Below, in pieces: positions 1 to 12,379 of a DNA stretch of 64,000 nt. The stretch spans positions 26,049,099-26,113,098 of the forward strand of contig OY744604.1 of assembly GCA_963556255.1 (NCBI GenBank), written 5' to 3'. This DNA comes from Allolobophora icterica. Lineage: Eukaryota > Annelida > Clitellata > Crassiclitellata > Lumbricidae. Numbering within the stretch: the first letter of the stretch is position 1; each line of letters begins with the position of its first letter. A program made the translations under genes and the position numbers. A model generated the notes under the pieces. That model saw nothing but the letters and a program-made list of their open reading frames with translations, did not search any database and was not told the origin of the DNA.

Positions 1-420
1 GGAAGATGCCCTTTATAAATTTGTATGCAACAATGCACAAATGCTGCCTTTGGTATGATCCTTTTTGCAAATCTGACTTCCCTGGATTGACTTAACCCAC
101 AAAGTGTCTTATTTTAGGGCCTACATGTGAATCCGAAACAGGACATCTAAACAGAAAATGTGATAGCATTTGGACCAGGCTTCTCTAGTGGATTACAACT
201 TCACGGTTTCACCTGAAGCGTCCATCAATGTTTATTCGCGTTATGATACAAAATAGTCCTAGGCCAGCAGGTGTCTTAGGTCCAGAGGCCTACCTTCCCT
301 TCTCCGCCTTGCCACAGACGGTCATAAATCACTAACGTTTCAAAAGGAGGCCTACGTCACAAATGTTTGTAAATATTTCGACAGAGAAACTGTGATTATT
401 TACAGTTAAAGTATGCTAAT
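1..420. repeat. Start of a segmental duplication, copy 1 edge
   Basis: Roughly the first 200 bases closely match 55255-55460 in the same orientation: both carry the GGAAGATGCCCT start and the phrase ATGCAACAATGCACAAATGC. No gene was seen here. The match suggests that the 18.3-25 kb / 56.4-63 kb duplication reaches at least this far, with later insertions (satellite, LINEs, Helitron) swelling copy 1. Confidence 0.6.
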
Positions 421-503
421 CGCATTTTGTACAACAAGATAAGAATGACCCGTCAGGAATGAAAAACTAAGAGTTGTGAGTAGAAACATTACCTAATGGA
501 CTG

Positions 504-650
504 TACACTGTTATTGGAAAAGGTGTAATACGGGTGGAATTGAGGTGGGATAACGTGGGATTTTAATAATTAGGGTGGGAAATTTCTCTAGGGTGGGAAG
601 TCGGTACACGAAGGTGTGTAAAAACCACCTATGTCATAGGGTGGTATAGT
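504..650 (+). mobile_element. Possible GGTGGGA-rich MITE fragment
   Basis: The stretch starts TACACTGTTATTGGAAA and then holds several GGTGGGA/GGTGTAAT words. The same terminus, as its reverse complement, ends the repeat block at 18271-18287, and that block is built from the same words. This suggests two members of one short non-autonomous family. No clean second terminus or target duplication was found here. Confidence 0.35.
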
Positions 651-2002
651 TATTCAAAGCTATAGGCCTTGCCATTGCAAAATATGAAAGTTAATAGTTG
701 ATCATGTGAACAAGTAAGTGTAAACTTAACTAAGTTATACGTTGTGGATAATTAATCAACGAATTAATAATTTTTTGGCAAAATTTAATTAATGTTAATT
801 ATTAAAATGATTTAGATAACAATTCATTGCGGAATTTTTTTTATAACATTCCATGGGCAGTGATAAGCAAAGCACAATCTTGTGACAATTACAATAAATA
901 TGTTAATTACAATATTGCATTTGAAGAACACTGGTTTAGGAAAATTTTATGAATTTAAAAACAAATCATTTCGAGTTTGTGTCGAAACCGCGACCTGGGG
1001 CTGCGGCAGACATTCAAAGAATACACCGTACCCAACTCGGCCACGCCGTAGTTTATTGGACCATAAAATTATATATTAAAAGACAGAAGAAAATCATTCT
1101 AACCGAAAAAAATTCCCAAATAAATATTCAATTTAAACTAGTATATTAAGCAAAAATCGATTACTATATTTAAGATTTGCATTGCTTTGAAATTTACGAG
1201 TATAAAATGTTAACTCATCTGCTTAAGACGCCAGTTGACAATCTTGTGACAATTATCCTAAAATATGTGATTTGCAATACTGGTTTAAGGAAATTAAATG
1301 AATTTTCAAAAAATCGACGGTTGTGGGATTCGATCTGTGAACCTTCTGCATTCGAGAATTCGCCACTACTAACTCTGCCATTCCGCATTAGTTATTCTGA
1401 CAGCATAAAACTTATCTATTAAACGAAAGTTTAATTTTAACCGAAAGAAAAATATTCCAAAATAAATATTCAATTTAAACTAGTATAGCCTATTAAGCAA
1501 GAATTCATTATTGTATTTAAGGTTTCCAATGCTTTGAAATGTACGAGTATAAAATAATTTAGCTCATCTGCTTAAGATACCAGCCCAATAAGCCTAAATG
1601 AATCAAAAGTCGTGGTTTCAAACCCCGACTATACTCACTTTTCTATTTTTTCAAATAAAATAGTAAGATATGATAAACAAAGCACAATCTTGAGACAATT
1701 ATCCTAAAATATGTGATTTGCAATACTGGTTTAAGAAAATTAAATAAATTTTCAAAAAATGGAACGTTGTGGGATTCGATCCGTGAACCTTCTGCATTCG
1801 AGAATTCGCCACTACTAACTCTGCCATTCCGCATTAGTTATTCTGACAGCATAAAACTTATCTATTAAACGAAAGTTTAATTCTAACCGAAAGAAAAATA
1901 TTCCAAAATAAATATTCAATTTAAACTAGTATAGCCTATTAAGCAAGAATTCATTATTGTATTTAAGGTTTCGAATGCTTTGAAATGTACGAGTATAAAA
2001 TA

Positions 2003-2077
2003 ATTTAGCTCATCTGCTTAAGATACCAGCCCAATAAGCCTAAATGAATCAAAAGTCGTGGTTTCAAACCCCGACTA
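2003..2077 (+). other. tRNA-like Pol III promoter module in satellite unit (representative)
   Basis: The stretch begins TTTAGCTCATCTGCTTAAG, resembling an A box, and about 50 bases later has GGTTTCAAACCCC, resembling a B box. It recurs in the full-length satellite units. A tRNA-like arm layout is suggested but no full cloverleaf was drawn, so this is a tRNA-derived relic and not a tRNA gene. Confidence 0.45.
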
Positions 2078-2209
2078 TACTCACTTTTCTATTTTTTCAA
2101 ATAAAATAGTAGGATATGATAAACAAAGCACAATCTTGTGACAATTACCCTAAAATATGTGATTTGCAATACTGGTTTAAGGAAATTAAATGAATTTTCA
2201 AAAAATCGA

Positions 2210-2275
2210 CGGTTGTGGGATTCGATCCGTGAACCTCCTGCATTCGAGAATTCGCCGTTACTAACTCTGCCATTC
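2210..2275 (-). other. Second, opposed tRNA-like module in satellite unit (representative)
   Basis: Read on the minus strand, TGGCAGAGTTAGTAACGGC resembles an A-box region and GGATCGAATCCCAC resembles a B box. Together with the plus-strand module at 2003-2077 it forms a convergent pair in each unit. The short 397-bp units keep this module. Confidence 0.45.
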
Positions 2276-5200
2276 CGCATTAGTTATTCTGACAGCAGAA
2301 AACTTATCTATTAAACGAAAGTTTAATTCTAACCGAAAGAAAAATATTCCAAAATAAATATTCAATTTAAACTAGTATAGCCTATTAAGCAAGAATTCAT
2401 TATTGTATTTAAGGTTTCCAATGCTTTGAAATGTACGAGTATAAAATAATTTAGCTCATCTGCTTAAGATACCAGCCCAATAAGCCTAAATGAATCAAAA
2501 GTCGTGGTTTCAAACCCCGACTATACTCACTTTTCTATTTTTTCAAATAAAATAGTAGGATATGATAAACAAAGCACAATCTTGTGACAATTACCCTAAA
2601 ATATGTGATTTGCAATACTGGTTTAAGGAAATTAAATGAATTTTCAAAAAATCGACGGTTGTGGGATTCGATCCGTGAACCTCCTGCATTCGAGAATTCG
2701 CCGTTACTAACTCTGCCATTCCGCATTAGTTATTCTGACAGCATAAAACTTATCTATTAAACGAAAGTTTAATTCTAACCGAAAGAAAAATATTCCAAAA
2801 TAAATATTCAATTTAAACTAGTATAGCCTATTAAGCAAGAATTCATTATTGTATTTAAGGTTTCGAATGCTTTGAAATGTACGAGTATAAAATAATTTAG
2901 CTCATCTGCTTAAGATACCAGCCCAATAAGCCTAAATGAATCAAAAGTCGTGGTTTCAAACCCCGACTATACTCACTTTTCTATTTTTTCAAATAAAATA
3001 GTAGGATATGATAAACAAAGGACAATCTTGTGACAATTACCCTAAAATATGTGATTTGCAATACTGGTTTAAGGAAATTAAATGAATTTTCAAAAAATCG
3101 ACGGTTGTGGGATTCGATCCGTGAACCTCCTGCATTCGAGAATTCGCCGTTACTAACTCTGCCATTCCGCATTAGTTATTCTGACAGCAGAAAACTTATC
3201 TATTAAACGAAAGTTTAATTCTAACCGAAAGAAAAATATTCCAAAATAAATATTCAATTTAAACTAGTATAGCCTATTAAGCAAGAATTCATTATTGTAT
3301 TTAAGGTTTCCAATGCTTTGAAATGTACGAGTATAAAATAATTTAGCTCATCTGCTTAAGATACCAGCCCAATAAGCCTAAATGAATCAAAAGTCGTGGT
3401 TTCAAACCCCGACTATACTCACTTTTCTATTTTTTCAAATAAAATAGTAGGATATGATAAACAAAGCACAATCTTGTGACAATTACCCTAAAATATGTGA
3501 TTTGCAATACTGGTTTAAGGAAATTAAATGAATTTTCAAAAAATCGACGGTTGTGGGATTCGATCCGTGAACCTCCTGCATTCGAGAATTCGCCGTTACT
3601 AACTCTGCCATTCCGCATTAGTTATTCTGACAGCAGAAAACTTATCTATTAAACGAAAGTTTAATTCTAACCGAAAGAAAAATATTCCAAAATAAATATT
3701 CAATTTAAACTAGTATAGCCTATTAAGCAAGAATTCATTATTGTATTTAAGGTTTCCAATGCTTTGAAATGTACGAGTATAAAATAATTTAGCTCATCTG
3801 CTTAAGATACCAGCCCAATAAGCCTAAATGAATCAAAAGTCGTGGTTTGAAACCCCGACTATACTCACTTTTCTATTTTTTCAAATAAAATAGTAGGATA
3901 TGATAAACAAAATCTTGTGACAATTACCCTAAAATATGTGATTTGCAATGTGGGATTCGATCCGTGAACCTTCTGCATTCGAGAATTCGCCACTACTAAC
4001 TCTGCCATTCCGCATTAGTTGTTCTGACAGGAGAAAACTTATCTATTAAACGAAAGTTTAATTCTAACCGAAAGAAAAATATTCCAAAATAAATATTCAA
4101 TTTAAACTAGTATAGCCTATTAAGCAAGAATTCATTATTGTATTTAAGGTTTCCAATGCTTTGAAATGTACGAGTATAAAATAATTTAGCTCATCTGCTT
4201 AAGATACCAGCCCAATAAGCCTAAATGAATCAAAAGTCGTGGTTTCAAACCCCGACTATACTCACTTTTCTATTTTTTCAAATAAAATAGTAGGATATGA
4301 TAAACAAAGCACAATCTTGTGACAATTACCCTAAAATATGTGATTTGCAATACTGGTTTAAGGAAATTAAATGAATTTTCAAAAAATCGACGGTTGTGGG
4401 ATTCGATCCGTGAACCTCCTGCATTCGAGAATTCGCCGTTACTAACTCTGCCATTCCGCATTAGTTATTCTGACAGCAGAAAACTTATCTATTAAACGAA
4501 AGTTTAATTCTAACCGAAAGAAAAATATTCCAAAATAAATATTCAATTTAAACTAGTATAGCCTATTAAGCAAGAATTCATTATTGTATTTAAGGTTTCC
4601 AATGCTTTGAAATGTACGAGTATAAAATAATTTAGCTCATCTGCTTAAGATACCAGCCCAATAAGCCTAAATGAATCAAAAGTCGTGGTTTCAAACCCCG
4701 ACTATACTCACTTTTCTATTTTTTCAAATAAAATAGTAGGATATGATAAACAAAGCACAATCTTGTGACAATTACCCTAAAATATGTGATTTGCAATACT
4801 GGTTTAAGGAAATTAAATGAATTTTCAAAAAATCGACGGTTGTGGGATTCGATCCGTGAACCTCCTGCATTCGAGAATTCGCCGTTACTAACTCTGCCAT
4901 TCCGCATTAGTTATTCTGACAGCAGAAAACTTATCTATTAAACGAAAGTTTAATTCTAACCGAAAGAAAAATATTCCAAAATAAATATTCAATTTAAACT
5001 AGTATAGCCTATTAAGCAAGAATTCATTATTGTATTTAAGGTTTCCAATGCTTTGAAATGTACGAGTATAAAATAATTTAGCTCATCTGCTTAAGATACC
5101 AGCCCAATAAGCCTAAATGAATCAAAAGTCGTGGTTTGAAACCCCGACTATACTCACTTTTCTATTTTTTCAAATAAAATAGTAGGATATGATAAACAAA

Positions 5201-5850
5201 ATCTTGTGACAATTACCCTAAAATATGTGATTTGCAATGTGGGATTCGATCCGTGAACCTTCTGCATTCGAGAATTCGCCACTACTAACTCTGCCATTCC
5301 GCATTAGTTGTTCTGACAGGAGAAAACTTATCTATTAAACGAAAGTTTAATTCTAACCGAAAGAAAAATATTCCAAAATAAATATTCAATTTAAACTAGT
5401 ATAGCCTATTAAGCAAGAATTCATTATTGTATTTAAGGTTTCCAATGCTTTGAAATGTACGAGTATAAAATAATTTAGCTCATCTGCTTAAGATACCAGC
5501 CCAATAAGCCTAAATGAATCAAAAGTCGTGGTTTCAAACCCCGACTATACTCACTTTTCTATTTTTTCAAATAAAATAGTAGGATATGATAAACAAAGCA
5601 CAATCTTGTGACAATTACCCTAAAATATGTGATTTGCAATACTGGTTTAAGGAAATTAAATGAATTTTCAAAAAATCGACGGTTGTGGGATTCGATCCGT
5701 GAACCTCCTGCATTCGAGAATTCGCCGTTACTAACTCTGCCATTCCGCATTAGTTATTCTGACAGTAGAAAACTTATCTATTAAACGAAACTTTAATTCT
5801 AACCGAAAGAAAAAATATTCCAAAATAAATATTCAGTTTAAACTAGTACA

Positions 5851-7325
5851 GCCTTTTATTTGTTTAAAATAAAATAGTGGGACATACTTATAGACGTATA
5901 GATGTAGGCATACTCTTAACTTAGGCTATTCAAGTTTGGCTACAACTGTAAATAAACGTGGAAAAACAACAAGTTCGTAGGTTTCTGAATAGCTGCATTA
6001 CTCTGAGAGTTTTATTACGAGTTTTTAGATCTGCTTCAAGATTAGCTGTTTAACTCATGTGGTAGAGAGTTGGGTAAATTTACGAACTAGAGCACTTTAG
6101 TAAGTAGGCTGCGTAGCCTTTCATCTATAGCATCTGAAACGCTTACGTGTATTAGGCCTACATAATATAGGCTAGGCCTAGAACGATTTTTTCGATGACT
6201 CCTATGTGGCTGTGCAGGAGCGCCTTTGTGAGTTAGCCTAAGTAAAGGTGCTATACAAGTTCTGCGATAGATCCACACATAAATACAAACATAGGACTAC
6301 AACGATGGCACGCATATTTAAAATAGATCATGAAATGAAGAATTTGATGTAATCGCAGGCAGTAGCGGCGATCTTGTTTGACATGTGAGGGGGACAGGGT
6401 ACACTTTTGAACTGATTTGGTCAAAAAAGGACACTTTTGAACCGACCTGGTCAAAAAAGAGGTCAAAAATATACGCGAACTAAATTTGATGACCTTTTGT
6501 GTGTTTCTTCAAAATTTCGGCGGCAACTGTGCCCCCCACTCTTAAAGGTGGGGGTCTTGTCCCCCTCGACCTCCCCCCGGGATCTCGGCCCATGATCGCC
6601 GGCATGCACGACTAAATGTCAGAAGAAACATCTATTACTTCTGGTTTCTCTGGCCAATCGGAGTTTGTTCAGGCTTCACTAAGTTTTTATGACAATTATT
6701 CACGAAGCGACCATCTGTTGGTGCCTTGGACATTAGGCCTATAACGTATGACACTGAAGAAGTCATTATATTAAATATGATTTTACATTCACAAATTAGC
6801 CTACCGTTAGTTATATTTACAAACTTGTAGAAAAAGGGTAGTCTCTTGGCGAGACTTTATAGTTTGAATTATCAACGATTAACTCTGAGCGATTATATTC
6901 GTGTCTGTAGGCCTACATCGTAATTATCATGACTAACAATAATCGCAATAGGTTTGCAGCGCCCAGAGAGCGAAAAATTCTCAAAAATTAAAATTAATTT
7001 ATTTTTTAACTGTCACAAAACAACGTCCGCTATAAAATCCCTATTCCATCATTAGGCCTATTCGTATGTTGAATAATTGCGCTAAAGGAAAGCTACATAC
7101 GGGGATTTTGGCTTGGTAGCGTTAACGGTAGACAAGAAGTCAAGGGCGTGTAGAAGGAGCGCCATGTGTCAAGCGTTCAAAGATTACAAAATTTGTTTAA
7201 TGTTAGAATTCGGGTGAGACATTATTCTGTTGTGTTAACGAGCTTTTGTATCTTAAGTGCAGTCGTGTGTTGAGGTATTTGAGTTGTATGTAATTTGCGG
7301 TTTTATTTATATTCATATTTATGGT
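5851..7325. other. Intergenic, no gene seen
   Basis: No supported coding sequence. There is a 30-bp imperfect duplication at about 6400-6460 (ACTTTTGAACYGAYYTGGTCAAAAAA), a G/C-rich patch at 6520-6600 that looks like a repeat fragment, and several AGGCCTA words. Confidence 0.6.
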
Positions 7326-7333
7326 GTTGTGTC

Positions 7334-7599
7334 GGGGTCAGCCCGAATTCCCGAAACCCGAATCCCCGAAAACGCTGAAAACACACAAAAGCCCGATTTC
7401 CCGAAAACAGTTTTATAGAGGGCGTCAGAACTACCGAAAACTATTCAAAGTTAAATTGTAAAGTCATACGTGACATAGACCTAGCGTGGCCTTGATGTAT
7501 CTCGATATACTGCCTATTCACATGTTTATTTGTAATTTTAGTCTAAAATCGATTTCGGGGATTCGGCCGAAATTCGTTTCGGGGATTCGGGCCGGACCC
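7334..7599. mobile_element. 266-bp MITE with 8-bp target duplication
   Basis: Inverted termini read GGGGTCAGCCCGAATTCCCG on the left and, reverse-complemented, GGGTCCGGCCCGAATCCCCG on the right. The element is flanked by perfect GTTGTGTC direct repeats at 7326-7333 and 7600-7607. Internal CCGAATCCCCGAAA words also repeat in inverted order. An 8-bp duplication is typical of hAT-like and some other cut-and-paste families. No coding capacity. Confidence 0.75.
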
Positions 7600-7607
7600 G
7601 TTGTGTC

Positions 7608-8339
7608 TAGTTTCGGGGATGGTTCCCTAATTTTAAAATCCAGCTTCCACTCGCAGGTATAGCTTTTTAGTCGCACAAATACATAGGCTACACTGACCCT
7701 AAGCCCTAACCGGCCCTCACGACGCTTACACTGACCATAACCGACCCTCACGATGCAAAGACACCCACCCAGATAGTACATAAGATTGTACATGTTCGCC
7801 GAGAAAACGTGCTATCTTGCGAAGTTCTTCTGCCTATAGTGAACTTCTTAACGAACTGTTCCTATGACTATTATGTTGGTTTCTTGGGTGTGAAGAGATG
7901 TGTCAGCGATGTCCCAACATTCTCGTTCGACGCATGGTTTTAGAAATATTAAACTTTAATTCATGTTTACGTTGAAGCAGTAGACTGGAAGTGACTATTG
8001 AAAAATGCACAGAGGTTGGTTAGAGGACAAGGCCTATCCTGGAACCTTACCTTTGTTTGTTGGTGATATTGAGTGACTTTTGTTTGCCATAATGTGAGAA
8101 ATGGTGTTGTGGTGTATTAGGGCAATGATAAACGAAGACAAACAGTGTAAATATGGGCAAACATGTACAATCAGGGTGCGTAAGTTTTGCCAACGGCTTG
8201 AGAATGCTCGTGTGCTGTGATTGGTTAACGTAAAATATACACGGACTATATATTCACAGAAATGACTATTTCATATGACATCGTTGATTCCTTCGTATAT
8301 ATTCGGTGAAAGTTACAGTTAGGTCAGATGAATGGTGGA
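7608..8339. other. Intergenic, no gene seen
   Basis: No coding sequence or clear repeat was recognised in this stretch. Confidence 0.5.
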
Positions 8340-8341
8340 GC

Positions 8342-8700
8342 CTAAACGTTCCATCTACACGAACTCTTCCAGGTAGCCTTAGACCATATCCTTGGTTCAT
8401 AGTGTGGGTTCCAGTTACCGGATTCACGAAATTCTGACTGGTTTACTGTGAGATGTGTGTAGTTTTCCAGCGTATTGGCGATGCCCCGATATGCCGCCCA
8501 CTCATCCAAAATTATTATGGACCCGGGCACCACAACCCTTTCAATTATGGGCAGTAACGTAGCTGTATCCATTTTAGAGACATAAGGTATGTAGGCCATG
8601 CTTTCAACTACATCATATGCCCCAAAGCTGTCCTCGACAGTACTTGGCCTTTACGAATAATGATTCTACCCCCTGGTTTTGACGTGTATAGAAGTAACAG
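8342..8700 (-). pseudogene. Merlin/ISXO2-like transposase relic
   Basis: The minus strand reads TATLLPIIERVVVPGSIII followed by LDEWAAYRGI and YTHLTVNQSEF. This matches the IS1595/ISXO2-type DDE transposase core used by eukaryotic Merlin elements, with the DEWxAY segment as the second acidic motif. Upstream on the same strand (8600-8700), frames with stops give FVKAKY and RGQLWG, resembling the preceding KxKYxRG segment. Stops and frameshifts separate the pieces, and the catalytic N-terminal part and element ends were not found. It is a dead fragment. Confidence 0.7.
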
Positions 8701-9344
8701 TTGAGAACTCTGTTGCTACGTATACTCCATGTGTCAGTTAATCAGTCATGTGAAGGACTAAGATGCACCAAACAAACTATAAATCATTAGAAAGTCTTTT
8801 CAAGCTCTACAACATTAAGTCAAATGGGGATTGTTCTATCTGTTTTCCTACATACATGCATACATGCAGCCGAAGATGAATCAGTTTATGGGACAAACCA
8901 ACTTCGAAGACTCGTATAACCATTTTGAACTGAGATAACTGATTTTTACAATGCTGGTGACCTTGGACCTTGTGCCATAATAACCTCTTATGATCCTGGA
9001 TCTTAGATCCTGGATTAATCAGAAACTGGTTGTAGAATGGCTGGTCACTAAGAAACTGATTACAGGATAGCTCGGCACCAGTATTTTGATAATCTTAAAC
9101 CACAAGGCCTAAGGCTTTAGGAGTGTGCAGTTATGCTGTTAGTTACTATATTGAAGACATTGACTCTAAATAATGGTTCTTGGTTCTTAATATTGTTCAT
9201 TGTTTTGAAATTTGCGGCTTTGAAACTGGTTTGAAGGATACCTGTGACTCGATATGTGGAGAATCTTAGACTATAAGATCTTAAACCTTAACAATCCATG
9301 GATGCCCTAATATGAAGTCCTCATGCCTAATATTTTTTTTTAAA
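8701..9344. other. Intergenic, no gene seen
   Basis: A/T-rich sequence with a short GATCCTGGATCTTAGATCCTGG duplication near 8995-9015. No gene recognised. Confidence 0.5.
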
Positions 9345-9570
9345 GGAAATGGATCGGGCACATCCTAAGGAGTGAGACACTGTTAAGAGACATCATGGAG
9401 GGAAGGATGGAGGGGAAAAAGACGCGAGGAAGACCGAGGACAATGCTGCTAGACTGGATGATGACAAAAGAAGAAGGATACAGTGGACTAAAGAGAAGAG
9501 CACAAGACAGAGAACGATGGCGTCATTGGTCATACGAACCTGCCGGTGAGCAGAGAACATAAAGAAGAAG
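9345..9570 (+). pseudogene. 3' end of RTE-like LINE (reverse transcriptase ORF tail)
   Basis: The plus strand encodes [20 protein letters not shown], then a GRPR segment, ending in a stop within the final CATAAAGAAGAAGAATG tail. The same protein segment, with the same tail, occurs in the longer minus-strand copy at 63090-63785. This is a strongly 5'-truncated insertion. Confidence 0.85.
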
Positions 9571-10799
9571 AATGCCTAATATGCATGTTTTGGTGTTAAG
9601 TTTTTCAAATTGTGTTTTTACAGGTGACCTCAGTTGTGTCTAATGGAATCAATGGCCTACCTGCTGCAACATGTTGAATGGAGTTTGGTGTGTCCCAATT
9701 AACATCTTTTATTAACGTTTATGATATAACAGAAAAGTGTACATTATGGTCCATATTCAAAACTTTTGGTGAAAGCTAAAATTTTTTTTATTGTTATTAG
9801 GAATTTCTATTGCATCGGTGTGTAATGCATAAGGCATTAACCAATATCGCACCAAATCGTTTTAAGTCCAGCAGGCCTCGATGCAAAAATATTAAGACAA
9901 AACAGTGCCTTTGAACTGCACACCACAAGTAATGTAATTGTGATGTAAATTTTGACATGCTGATTAGTTTTAGTTAGCACTTTCAGAATATATTATATAT
10001 TTAATCTGAACTTGAGGTTTTAAGAAAAACTACGTAATTTTATTATTAATGGTTCGATAGGTCCTCTATGTTCTGGTGCACTTGCTCACCTTTGTTACGT
10101 TAGATAAGTTACTGTAATTATTAACATATTTAGTTAGTTACGAGCTTTGAATGTCACTTGCTTGTCAATCGATTTGTGCTATGCTTGATGTTCTGTTTGT
10201 GCTGTTTTGATCAGCAGCGATTCATCTGCTCTTTACCTTAGCTACTTGGGTGGCCCTCCTTAGCGGGACTTTGGTCCCTTCGGGGACACCCTTTGTGGCC
10301 ACTGTCAACTTTATGTAAAGTCTTGTTGCTAATTTACATTGTTGATGTTGATCAGTTGGTAGCAGTAAACAAGAATTGAATGGAATTGAATGGATTTTGT
10401 CTCTAACAGGTGCGATGTTTTCCACTTTGACCGCTGAACTTAGCATTGAACGCACCCAGTGCAGCATGTGTTAACATGTCCCTAGCGGTCAAAGTGTTTC
10501 AATTACTATTTACTTTTATAATTTATTATTTCATAAACCAATTGCTGTGTTTGTTTCGATATTTGCAAAATATGAAACTATATTTCAAATGAATGCCAAA
10601 TTGAATCTAAAATTTTCAGTTTTTTTTATAATTTATTATTTCATGCTATTGTTATTGTCACATTTCTCTGATAATTACATGTAGAAATTAAATGCTCTGT
10701 TTGCTGGATCGATGCAAATATTTTTGATTTATTTTGGTCTGTTCTTTTGGTTTATTTTGTTTATTTTGTTGGATATGTTAGGAAACAACTGAAGGAGGA
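9571..10799. other. A/T-rich intergenic, no gene seen
   Basis: No coding feature is supported. Two similar TTTATAATTTATTATTTCAT segments near 10515 and 10625 mark a local duplication. Confidence 0.5.
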
Positions 10800-11080
10800 G
10801 GAGTCAATTAAGCTAGTCGTGAGGCAGCCATGGGTATGAAGTATTAGTGACTTTATTTTCTTAGCCTCGGCATTTGAGGGCGGTGATCAGTCCTCTCTCC
10901 TTCTTCTCATCTGCCCACCGACAGTGTACAGTCAGTGTACACTCATTACAGCTGAGTTGGCTTAGGGGTGCAGGTGGAGCAGAAATCTCGAACCATATTT
11001 CTGCCCTGGCGGGGATTTGAACCGATTGACCTCTCGATTGACAGTCCAGCACACTAACCACTACACTGTCGATCACTTTT
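10800..11080 (-). repeat. tRNA-derived SINE, minus strand
   Basis: On the minus strand, GTGTAGTGGTTAGTGTGCTGG acts as an A-box-like region and the GGTTCAAATCCCCGCC segment as a B box, followed by the body. The body (10800-10985) reappears in inverted orientation at 13805-13990, and the tRNA-like head resembles 25626-25705 and 26531-26612. This is one SINE family, with an Asp-like head. Confidence 0.7.
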
Positions 11081-11088
11081 GACGTGAC

Positions 11089-12365
11089 TTCCTCACTGAC
11101 ATTAGGTTTCAGACTTGTTTGACTTTTGATGTGACTTCCTCACATTAGGTTGCAGACTTGTTTGACTTTTGACATGACTTCCTCACTGACTTTCGGTTGC
11201 AGACTTGTTTGACATTTGACGTGACCCTGCCTCTCACATTAGGTTGCAGACTTGTTTCACTGTTTTCATGACTTCACTGACATTAGGCTGCAGGCTTGTT
11301 TGACTTTTGAAGTGACTTTCTCATTCACATTAGGTTACAGACTTGCTTTTGATGTGACTTCCTACATTGCGTGAGGAAGACTTGTTTGACTTCTGACGTT
11401 ACTTCATCACTAGGTTGCAGACTTGTTACACTGTTTGTCATGACTTCATCACTGACATTAGGTTGCAGACTTCTTTGACTTTGACATAACTTCCTCACAT
11501 TAGGTTACAAACTTGTTTGACTTTTGACTTTACTTCATCTCTGACATTAGGTTGCAGACTTGTTACACTGTTTGTCATGACTTCATCACTGACATTAGGT
11601 TGCAGACTTCTTTGACTTTTGACATGACTTCCTCACATTAGGTTACAGACATGTTTGACTTTTGACGTTTCTTCATCACTGACATTAGGTTGCAGACTTC
11701 TTTGCCTTTTGACGTGACTTCCTCACATTAGTTTACAAACTTGTTTGACTTTTGACGTGACTTCCTCACATTAGGTTACAGACTTGTTTGACTTTTGACG
11801 TGACTTCCTCACATTAGGCTACAGACATGTTTGACTTCTGATGTTACTTCATCACTAACATTAGGTTGCAGACTTGCTTTTGATGTGACTTTCTACATTA
11901 GGTTACAGACTTGTTTGACTTTTGGCGTGACTTCCTCACATTAGGTTACAGACTTGTTTGACTTTTGACGTGACTTCCTCACATTAGGCTACAGACATGT
12001 TTGACTTCTGATGTTACTTCATCACTAACATTAGGTTGCAGACTTGCTTTTGACGTGACTTCCTCACATTAGGTTACAGACTTGTTTGACTTTTGACGTG
12101 ACTTCCTCACATTAGGCTACAGACATGTTTGACTTCTGATGTTACTTCATCACTAACATTAGGTTGCAGACTTGCTTTTGATGTGACTTTCTACATTAGG
12201 TTACAGACTTGTTTGACTTTTGACGTGACTTCCTCATATTACGTTACAGAAGTGTTGACTTTTGATGTGACTTCCTACATTAGGTTACAGACTTGTTTGA
12301 CTTCTGACATTACTTCATCACTGACATTAGGTTGCAGACTTGGTACACTGTTTGTCATGACTTCA
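11089..12365. repeat. ~45-bp minisatellite
   Basis: Roughly 25-30 imperfect copies follow the consensus TTTGACTTTTGACGTGACTT + CCTCACATTAGGTTACAGACTTG. Some copies lack the TTTGACT start and others carry the CTGTTTGTCATGACTTCATC variant. Larger blocks such as 11880-12000 and 12050-12170 are near-identical, indicating block-wise duplication. An open frame inside (12129-12368) is repeat-driven. Confidence 0.9.
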
Positions 12366-12379
12366 TAATTAAACTCACT

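Larger units (their letters stand above)
865..5850. repeat. 446-bp satellite array with higher-order structure
   Basis: About a dozen head-to-tail units fill this block. Unit starts in the same phase fall at 1643, 2089, 2535, 2981, 3427, 3873, 4270, 4716, 5162 and 5559. Spacing is 446 bp except for two 397-bp units (3873 and 5162), which lack the segment around ACTGGTTTAAGGAAATT. The order 446+446+397 occurs twice (2981-4269 and 4270-5558), a 1,289-bp higher-order repeat. The first unit (865-1240) is diverged and the last degenerates after 5800. Units from 2089 onward are nearly identical, so the array is recent or homogenised. The conserved 63-codon minus-strand open frame in each unit is judged a by-product of repetition, not a gene. 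Confidence 0.95.

Noticed and set aside
1643..5750. Repeated 63-codon minus-strand open frames, one per satellite unit
   Set aside because: They are identical because the satellite is; composition and position match the repeat and no domain is visible.
10222..10467. 81-codon minus-strand frame
   Set aside because: No domain, no splice or promoter support, ordinary chance length.
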